From Clostridia bacterium (GTDB lineage: Bacteria; Bacillota; Clostridia; Oscillospirales; Acutalibacteraceae): 20,107 nt of DNA. This document shows positions 15,770 to 20,107 of the stretch, piece by piece. The translations under genes were made by a program, and so were the position numbers. The notes under the pieces are model-generated. The model saw nothing but the letters and a program-made list of their open reading frames with translations, was not told the DNA's origin and did no database searches. The stretch covers positions 1-20,107 of the forward strand of contig JAGBSR010000127.1 in NCBI GenBank assembly GCA_017631745.1, written 5' to 3'. Position 1 is the stretch's first letter. Every line of letters begins with the position of its first letter.

Positions 15770-16123
15770 TTAAAGAGCAGCCTTAGCTTTTTCTGTGAGA
15801 GCTGTGAATGCTGCGGGGTCTGCGATAGCGATTTCTGAGAGCATCTTTCTGTTGAGATTGATGTCAGCCTTCTTGAGACCGTTCATGAATGTTGAGTAGT
15901 TCATGCCGTTAGCTTTGCAAGCAGCTGAGATTCTTGTGATCCAAAGACGACGGAAATCTCTCTTCTTCTGCTTTCTGCCGATGTATGCATAGTTACCTGA
16001 CTTCATAACAGCCTGCTTAGCTGTCTTGAAGAGGCTGTGCTTTGAGCCATAGTAGCCCTTAGCGAGCTTTAATACTTTATTTCTTCTCTTGCGAGTCATC
16101 ATTGCGCCTTTAATACGAGCCAT
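15770..16123 (-). CDS. rplT: 50S ribosomal protein L20
   Basis: L20 is a 23S rRNA-binding protein needed early in 50S assembly. In B. subtilis and E. coli it also represses its own operon through the mRNA leader. The 117 residues match the family: basic N-terminus MARIKGAMMTRKRRNKVLKL, GYYGSKHSLFKTAKQ, YAYIGRKQKKRDFRRLWI, ending in the globular RNA-binding part. GGAGG precedes the ATG at good spacing. Third gene of the operon, 44 bp after rpmI. Confidence 0.98.
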   Translation of the reverse strand: MARIKGAMMTRKRRNKVLKLAKGYYGSKHSLFKTAKQAVMKSGNYAYIGRKQKKRDFRRLWITRISAACKANGMNYSTFMNGLKKADINLNRKMLSEIAIADPAAFTALTEKAKAAL

Positions 16124-16167
16124 GATTAAATACCTCCGTTGTTATTAAATTGATTTAGATGGTGATA

Positions 16168-16365
16168 TTATTTGTAAGGGATAAGACGCTTGATCTGCTT
16201 CTCGTTTGTCTTATCAGCAACAGTTGTCTGACGAAGACCTCTCTTACGCTTTGTGTTTTTCTTAGTAAGGATGTGTGACTTGTTTGCATGGTAGCGGATG
16301 GGCTTACCGTTCTTTGAGAGCTTAAAACGTTTCTTTGCACCGCTGTGTGTTTTAATTTTAGGCAT
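16168..16365 (-). CDS. rpmI: 50S ribosomal protein L35
   Basis: L35 is a small basic component of the 50S subunit. Its 65 residues carry the family start MPKIKTHSGAKKRFK and the HILTKKNTKRKRGLR segment. A strong AGGAGG site precedes the ATG. It lies 15 bp after infC and before rplT, the standard IF3-L35-L20 order. Confidence 0.98.
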   Translation of the reverse strand: MPKIKTHSGAKKRFKLSKNGKPIRYHANKSHILTKKNTKRKRGLRQTTVADKTNEKQIKRLIPYK

Positions 16366-16380
16366 TGTTAATTCCTCCTA

Positions 16381-16899
16381 TTACTTTTTAGGCTTTGGAG
16401 CCAAGAACATCATCATTGATTTACCTTCGAGTTTTGCAGCTTTTTCAACTACGCAGAACTCAGCGCAGGCATCGGCAAAGTCTTTCATTGTGACAAGACC
16501 GTTTTCTGTGTGAGCCATTTCACGGCCTCTGAATCTGATTGAAACCTTAACTTTGTTGCCGCTTGTGAGGAAGCGTCTTGCATGGTTTACTTTAGTTTCA
16601 AAGTCGTGGGTGTCGATACCGAGTGAAAGACGGATTTCTTTGATTTCAACAACATGCTGATTTTTCTTTGCTTCCTTTTCACGCTTTGTCTGTTCAAAGC
16701 GATATTTGCCGTAGTCCATAATCTTGCATACGGGGGGAACGGCATGAGGAGCGATTTTTACTAAATCCAGGTCTTTTTCTTCGGCAATTCTTAAAGCCTC
16801 ATCCGCTGACATGATACCGAGCACTTCACCATCACCCATGATTACTCGAAGTTCCTTATCGCGGATTTCCTCATTGATTTGCATTTCTTTGATAGCGAT
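16381..16899 (-). CDS. infC: Translation initiation factor IF-3
   Basis: IF-3 binds the 30S subunit, keeps subunits apart and rejects wrong start codons and initiator tRNAs. The N-domain (INEEIRDKELRVI, KIMDYGKYRFEQ) and C-domain (KEIRLSLGIDTHDFETK, VKVSIRFRGREM, MMMFLAPKPKK) are complete. The start needs a decision. GGAGG (16909-16913) is only 3 nt from the ATG at 16903-16905, but 9 nt from an in-frame ATC at 16897-16899. A rare AUU/AUC/AUA start is the known autoregulatory device of infC in many bacteria, so I place the start at the ATC (172 residues). The ATG would give 174 residues, and an internal ATG at 16884 is also possible. A frame extension further upstream runs into the leader and is not credible. 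Confidence 0.95.
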   Translation of the reverse strand: MAIKEMQINEEIRDKELRVIMGDGEVLGIMSADEALRIAEEKDLDLVKIAPHAVPPVCKIMDYGKYRFEQTKREKEAKKNQHVVEIKEIRLSLGIDTHDFETKVNHARRFLTSGNKVKVSIRFRGREMAHTENGLVTMKDFADACAEFCVVEKAAKLEGKSMMMFLAPKPKK

Positions 16900-16906
16900 G
16901 TTCATA

Positions 16907-16913
16907 CACCTCC
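16907..16913 (-). promoter_or_regulatory. infC Shine-Dalgarno site that decides the start codon
   Basis: GGAGGTG on the minus strand pairs with the 16S 3' end over 7 bases. Its distance to the nearby ATG (16905) is too short for efficient use, whereas the ATC at 16899 lies 9 nt from GGAGG. This supports a non-AUG start for infC. Confidence 0.65.
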
Positions 16914-17055
16914 AAAATATTGCGTGGCTTTTCGCCATAAAAATCAAAGCGTGAACGCAGTAACGTTCACGCACCAATACACTAAAGAATAGTCTATTGA
17001 CCTTACCGAAACCTTATTCGTAAGGTGAGAACGCATAGCTGCTCTGCTTTGTTGT
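16914..17055 (-). promoter_or_regulatory. infC-rpmI-rplT mRNA leader, probable L20-type autoregulatory leader
   Basis: The leader is about 150 nt from the likely transcription start to infC. Besides the attenuator hairpin it holds ACCTTA-CGAA-TAAGGT (17011-17026), a 6-bp stem with a 4-base loop. The same left arm can instead pair with GTAAGGT at 17000-17006. The heptamer TGCGTTC occurs at 17029-17035 and again in the right arm of the attenuator (16953-16959), so the upstream copy can compete for the attenuator's left arm. In B. subtilis this operon is controlled by L20-dependent leader attenuation. By position and layout this is the equivalent element; a covariance match was not run. Confidence 0.6.
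16935..16972 (-). terminator. Attenuator-like hairpin in the infC leader
   Basis: On the minus strand GCGTGAACG (16964-16972) and CGTTCACGC (16949-16957) form a 9-bp perfect stem with a 6-base loop, followed by TTTGATTTTT (to about 16939). It lies between the promoter and the infC binding site, so it would stop transcription early unless the stem is disrupted. Confidence 0.75.
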
Positions 17056-17061
17056 GCAGAT

Positions 17062-17090
17062 ATATTATCACAAAGGCATCGGTTTGTCAA
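17062..17090 (-). promoter_or_regulatory. SigmaA-type promoter for infC-rpmI-rplT
   Basis: On the minus strand a consensus -35 TTGACA (17085-17090) is followed by a 17-bp spacer and TAATAT (17062-17067). Transcription would start near 17055. It lies after the lysA stop and its likely terminator. Confidence 0.8.
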
Positions 17091-17130
17091 TAGTTTTTTT
17101 GAAGTTTTTTATATAAAATCCTAAAAAGCG

Positions 17131-17147
17131 CAGAGGGCACTCCCCTG
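17131..17147 (-). terminator. Probable terminator after lysA
   Basis: In the minus-strand RNA CAGGGG pairs with the downstream CCUCUG (6 bp with one G-U), with a 5-base loop, followed by CGC and five U (17123-17127). The stem is short and three bases separate it from the U run, so this is moderate evidence. Confidence 0.5.
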
Positions 17148-17158
17148 TGTTATCTTTT

Positions 17159-18457
17159 TTATATATCGTTTCGGATAAGGTCTTCAAAGGTTTCACGCTT
17201 GACCGCAATATAGTCCTCACCACCCGAGAGCATAACAACAGCAGGTCTCGGTACACGGTTGTAGTTTGAAGCCATTGAGTAGTTATAAGCACCTGTTGTG
17301 CAAACAGCAACAATGTCCCCGCGTACGGGCTTTGGCATCATAACATCAGGCTGAATGATATCTCCGCTTTCACAGCATCTGCCTGCAACATCAGCCTTAA
17401 AATTACACTCCTCGCCCATTTTGTTAGCAAGAAGCACGGTGTACTTTGAGCCGTAAAGAGCATAACGAGGATTATCTGTCATACCGCCGTCGATTGAAAC
17501 ATAGTTCTTATATCCTGTGATTTCCTTGATAGTACCAACACTGTAGAGAGTCATGCCTGCATCGGCAACAATGCTTCTGCCGGGCTCCATAAGCACTCTG
17601 GGCACAGGAATCTCAAGCTTTTCGGCAATATCCTTAATGTGCTTTGAAAGAGTTTCAATGTTACCTGCGATATCCATATAAGGATCAGCATCTGTATAGC
17701 GCACACCGAAACCGCCGCCCATATTGAGAATCTCAGCCTTTACATTATATTTATGGTACATATCAGCAAAGAACTTAAGCATAATAGTCGCTGCTTCAAG
17801 ATAAACATTACCCTCTTCGTTAAACACCTGAGAGCCCACATGGCAGTGATAGCCAACAATCTGAACATTCTCAAAGTCCTTGGCTTCTTTAACAAAAGCT
17901 TCAGCCTGACCTGTTTCGATAGCAATACCGAACTTAGAGTCAACCTTGCCTGTTGCAACTGCAGCATAAGTGTGAGGGTCAATGCCGGGAGTGAGTCTGA
18001 GAATAACCTTCTGTGTTATGCCTCTCTCGCCCGCAAGCTCATTGATAGCCTCAAGCTCGCACATATTGTCAACCATAAAGTGACCTACACCGCTATCCAT
18101 TGCAAAGCTTATATCAAAATCAGTTTTGTTGTTGCCGTGGAAGTAGGAATTTTCCATAGGAAAGCCTGCTTTTACAGCTGTTGCAATTTCACCCGAGGAA
18201 ACAAGGTCAATGCCCATATTTTCCTCTTTCATTATTTCATAGATTCTCTTGAAGCAAGCCGCCTTACTCGCAAAGACAGGGAAGCTGCCCTCACCGAAGA
18301 AGTCAGCCATAGCCTTTTTATAGATACGGCAGTTATCACGGATTTTGTCCTCATCCATAAGGTAAAGAGGTGTGCCGTATTTTTCTGCAAGTTCGGTTAC
18401 ATCTCTGCCTGCAAAAGTCAGATGCGCACCGCTTACGCCGATATTTTCACATAACAT
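17159..18457 (-). CDS. lysA: Diaminopimelate decarboxylase
   Basis: LysA is a PLP enzyme that decarboxylates meso-diaminopimelate to L-lysine, the last step of the pathway. The fold-type III (alanine racemase-like) barrel shows the PLP lysine K65 in FASKAACFK, then YHCHVGSQ, the phosphate-binding GGGFGVRY, EPGRSIVADAG, and the substrate/dimer residues of GRCCESGDII near the C-terminal beta domain. At 432 residues it is normal for the family. AAAGGA lies 10 nt before the ATG. It follows ddh by 26 bp, so the enzyme that makes meso-DAP is encoded just ahead of the one that consumes it. Long open frames on the opposite strand are shadows. Confidence 0.96.
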   Translation of the reverse strand: MLCENIGVSGAHLTFAGRDVTELAEKYGTPLYLMDEDKIRDNCRIYKKAMADFFGEGSFPVFASKAACFKRIYEIMKEENMGIDLVSSGEIATAVKAGFPMENSYFHGNNKTDFDISFAMDSGVGHFMVDNMCELEAINELAGERGITQKVILRLTPGIDPHTYAAVATGKVDSKFGIAIETGQAEAFVKEAKDFENVQIVGYHCHVGSQVFNEEGNVYLEAATIMLKFFADMYHKYNVKAEILNMGGGFGVRYTDADPYMDIAGNIETLSKHIKDIAEKLEIPVPRVLMEPGRSIVADAGMTLYSVGTIKEITGYKNYVSIDGGMTDNPRYALYGSKYTVLLANKMGEECNFKADVAGRCCESGDIIQPDVMMPKPVRGDIVAVCTTGAYNYSMASNYNRVPRPAVVMLSGGEDYIAVKRETFEDLIRNDI

Positions 18458-18483
18458 AATATTTCGTTCCTTTAAGCTGTATT

Positions 18484-19464
18484 TTAAAGCATATGAGCAA
18501 GAAGCTCGTCTCTTGTCTGAAGTGAGAGCTCAGCAGGAGCAATATCAAATACGCTCTTGCAACCGAAGTCACCTTTTTCGCTCATACGGTAAACTGCTCT
18601 TGCATATGCTGCGAGTACACTGCCGGTAAACTCGGGGTTTGAGTCAAGAGTAAGCTTATATTCGATTACCTGGCTGTGACAGTCGTCTTTACCGGTTTTA
18701 CCTGTTCTGATAACACTGCCGCCGTGAGGAAGCTCGCTGTGCTTTTCTTTCATTTCTTCCATTGTGATGAAAGTTACGGTTGTATCATAAGGTGCGAAGT
18801 ATGCAGGCATATTGACAATTTCGTCTCTGATTCTGTCTTTGTCAGCACCGTCTTCTGCCACAACATAGCATTCTCTCTTGTGTTTTTCTCTGGCAGTAAG
18901 CTCAGGTGTTTCGCCGTTTCTTATTCTTTCCATAGCCTCTTCCACGGGTACTGTGTACTGTCTTGCATCTACAACACCCTCAATGCGTCTGATAGCGTCG
19001 GAATGGCCCTGAGATACGCCCTTGCCCCAGAAGGTATAGTCGCTTCCGTCAGGAAGCACTGCGCAAGCATAAAGTCTGTTAAGAGAGAACATACCGGGGT
19101 CCCAACCGCAGGAAATAAGAGCAGTTGTTGAGGCTTCCTTTGCCTTCTTATCAACATTTGCAAAATGAACAGGTATTGAAGAATGATTGTCGTATGAGTC
19201 AACAACATTGAAATGCTCTGCAAGTGAGGGTGTCATTTCGGGCAGGTCAGTCGCACTGCCGCCACAGATAATCATAACATCAATTTTATCCTTCCACGCC
19301 ATAATATCATCTGTTGACACTACGGGTACATTTTCAGTTTCAATCTTGAGAGAGTCAGGATTTCTTCTTGTAAAGACAGCAGCAAGGTCCATATCAGGAT
19401 TTCTCTTTACTGCATCTTCAACGCCTCTGCCGAGGTTACCGTAACCGTAAATACCTATTTTCAT
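18484..19464 (-). CDS. ddh: meso-Diaminopimelate D-dehydrogenase
   Basis: Ddh reductively aminates tetrahydrodipicolinate to meso-DAP in one NADPH-dependent step, bypassing the acylated-intermediate routes; meso-DAP feeds peptidoglycan and lysine. The 326 residues match the family. Visible are the nucleotide-binding GYGNLGRG (7-14), CGGSATDLPE, DSYDNHSSIPVHF, the substrate-region CGWDPGMFSLNR and FWGKGVSQGHSDAIR, and the C-terminal HSQVIEYKLTLDSNPEFT. AAGGAG lies 10 nt before the ATG, with a near-consensus promoter directly upstream. Only some lineages (certain Clostridia, Bacteroidota, corynebacteria) carry this enzyme. Whether other DAP routes exist in this genome cannot be seen. Confidence 0.96.
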   Translation of the reverse strand: MKIGIYGYGNLGRGVEDAVKRNPDMDLAAVFTRRNPDSLKIETENVPVVSTDDIMAWKDKIDVMIICGGSATDLPEMTPSLAEHFNVVDSYDNHSSIPVHFANVDKKAKEASTTALISCGWDPGMFSLNRLYACAVLPDGSDYTFWGKGVSQGHSDAIRRIEGVVDARQYTVPVEEAMERIRNGETPELTAREKHKRECYVVAEDGADKDRIRDEIVNMPAYFAPYDTTVTFITMEEMKEKHSELPHGGSVIRTGKTGKDDCHSQVIEYKLTLDSNPEFTGSVLAAYARAVYRMSEKGDFGCKSVFDIAPAELSLQTRDELLAHML

Positions 19465-19505
19465 ATATAAACAACTCCTTAGGTTACTAAATAAAATAAT
19501 GATTT

Positions 19506-19534
19506 ATTATAGCACCTCTTTATTTTCAATGCAA
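19506..19534 (-). promoter_or_regulatory. Extended -10 promoter for ddh-lysA
   Basis: On the minus strand TTGCAT (19529-19534), a 17-bp spacer and a perfect TATAAT (19506-19511), with an upstream TGC making an extended -10. The transcript would begin about 35 nt before the ddh start, too short a leader for a lysine riboswitch. Confidence 0.87.
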
Positions 19535-19581
19535 CATATATAATAGAAAAAACTCAAAAAATCAACACCTAAACCACAAAA

Positions 19582-19604
19582 CAGCCACCCTTAAAGGATG
19601 GCTG
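19582..19604 (-). terminator. Rho-independent terminator after the partial gene at the right edge
   Basis: CAGCCACCC (19582-19590) and GGATGGCTG (19596-19604) form a 9-bp stem with one G-U pair in the minus-strand RNA and a 5-base loop, followed by UUUU (19578-19581) and further U-rich sequence. It starts 7 bp after the stop at 19612. Confidence 0.92.
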
Positions 19605-19611
19605 CAGTATT

Positions 19612-20107
19612 TTACCAGGTAATATCATAAATAAACATCTCATTGAGAAGTCTTGCCGAGCCGTCAATTGTTTTGCTGAAAACATCCGCATTGACAACTA
19701 TATCGATTATAATGTGATGAGTAATTGAGAGAACCTCATCGGTTTCGGGGTTGTATACACAGCTGTAAACGTGGTCACGGTAATATAAGTCGAGAGTGTT
19801 GAGTGAAATGCCGGGAATCTTGGCAATAATACTGTCTACCTCTGCCTTGATGTCAGCAAATGCCATAGGTTGCATAACAGCGCCGTGAGCCGATACGGGC
19901 ACAAGAGTATCAGCAGGAGTCGGCTCGGGATTTACTTCTTCTTTAAGTGAGAAGGAAATCTCATATGTACCGTCGCCCTTATCCTCGCACTTTGCCCACT
20001 CAACTGCATCATAATCTGTCAGAGCACAGCCCTTATCACTGCCGTGGATAGGCATATCATTGAAAATTTCTTCTGCACCTGCCGGTCTGACGAGGGTTTC
20101 TGCCTCA
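19612..20107 (-). CDS. Unrecognised protein, C-terminal 164 residues (gene runs off the right edge)
   Basis: I do not recognise this protein. The frame is open to the right edge, so the methionine at 20055 is not necessarily a start; another 17 codons (beginning about EAETLVRPAG) precede it, and no ribosome binding site is evident there. An acidic, proline-containing stretch (EEVNPEPTPAD) separates an N-terminal part with GDGTYEISFSL from a C-terminal part with IPGISLNTLDLYY, YNPETDEVLSI and alternating hydrophobic residues that suggest beta strands. Its composition fits an exported or lipoprotein-anchored domain, but no signal peptide or lipobox is in view. It ends IYDITW and is closed by its own terminator, so it is not part of the ddh-lysA operon. 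Confidence 0.75.
   Translation of the reverse strand, partial: EAETLVRPAGAEEIFNDMPIHGSDKGCALTDYDAVEWAKCEDKGDGTYEISFSLKEEVNPEPTPADTLVPVSAHGAVMQPMAFADIKAEVDSIIAKIPGISLNTLDLYYRDHVYSCVYNPETDEVLSITHHIIIDIVVNADVFSKTIDGSARLLNEMFIYDITW

Noticed and set aside
17753..18454. 233-codon open frame on the plus strand across lysA
   Set aside because: It lies wholly antisense to a well-conserved gene, has a cysteine- and histidine-rich composition typical of reverse-complement shadows, and no plausible binding site.
18676..19131. 151-codon plus-strand frame inside ddh
   Set aside because: Antisense shadow of a clear Ddh coding region, with no supporting signals.
19465..19505. Lysine riboswitch upstream of ddh
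   Set aside because: The leader from the promoter is only about 35 nt; a lysine riboswitch needs far more.

Overview
This window is chromosomal core-genome DNA from a Firmicute of the class Clostridia. The best guess is a gut Oscillospiraceae/Ruminococcaceae-type anaerobe. That guess rests on moderate GC, strong GGAGG-type ribosome binding sites, the gene order, FADH2/folate-dependent TrmFO, meso-DAP dehydrogenase and a NadD-YqeK fusion; no species marker was available. All 18 genes lie on the minus strand, so transcription runs from high to low coordinates. There are no tRNA or rRNA genes, no transposase, no CRISPR array and no phage gene.

From right to left (the direction of transcription): (1) 19612-20107 is the C-terminal part of an unrecognised protein, closed by a strong terminator at 19582-19604. 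(2) A near-consensus promoter at 19506-19534 drives ddh (meso-DAP dehydrogenase) and lysA (DAP decarboxylase), a two-gene route from tetrahydrodipicolinate to meso-DAP and lysine. A weaker terminator follows at 17131-17147. (3) A promoter at 17062-17090 and a leader of about 150 nt containing an attenuator-like hairpin precede infC-rpmI-rplT (IF-3, L35, L20), which ends at a strong terminator (15736-15759). (4) A long, tightly packed series follows: a SpoU-type RNA methyltransferase, dprA, topA, then a 164-bp repeat-rich gap, then trmFO, rnc, an Elp3-like radical SAM gene, smc, ftsY, rdgB, yhbY, a nadD-yqeK fusion, rsfS and leuS (cut by the left edge). Many of these genes overlap by 1-8 bp or are separated by only 2-40 bp, which suggests one long operon or a few overlapping ones.

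The long series combines ribosome and RNA maturation (TrmFO, RNase III, YhbY, RsfS, SpoU methylase), protein targeting (FtsY), chromosome handling (TopA, SMC, DprA) and nucleotide or NAD hygiene (RdgB, NadD-YqeK). No gap exceeds 300 bases.

The gene content is mostly conventional, and I do not see an undescribed multi-gene system. The most unusual signals are non-coding. At 11295-11368 an array of CAATTCAT motifs is spaced about 17 bp apart, and each spacer is a different small perfect palindrome. Beside it, at 11400-11429, is a 12-bp perfect hairpin. A 17-bp-arm inverted repeat lies over a possible promoter before the SpoU methylase gene (15609-15659). The infC leader carries competing pairings and its start codon is probably AUC.
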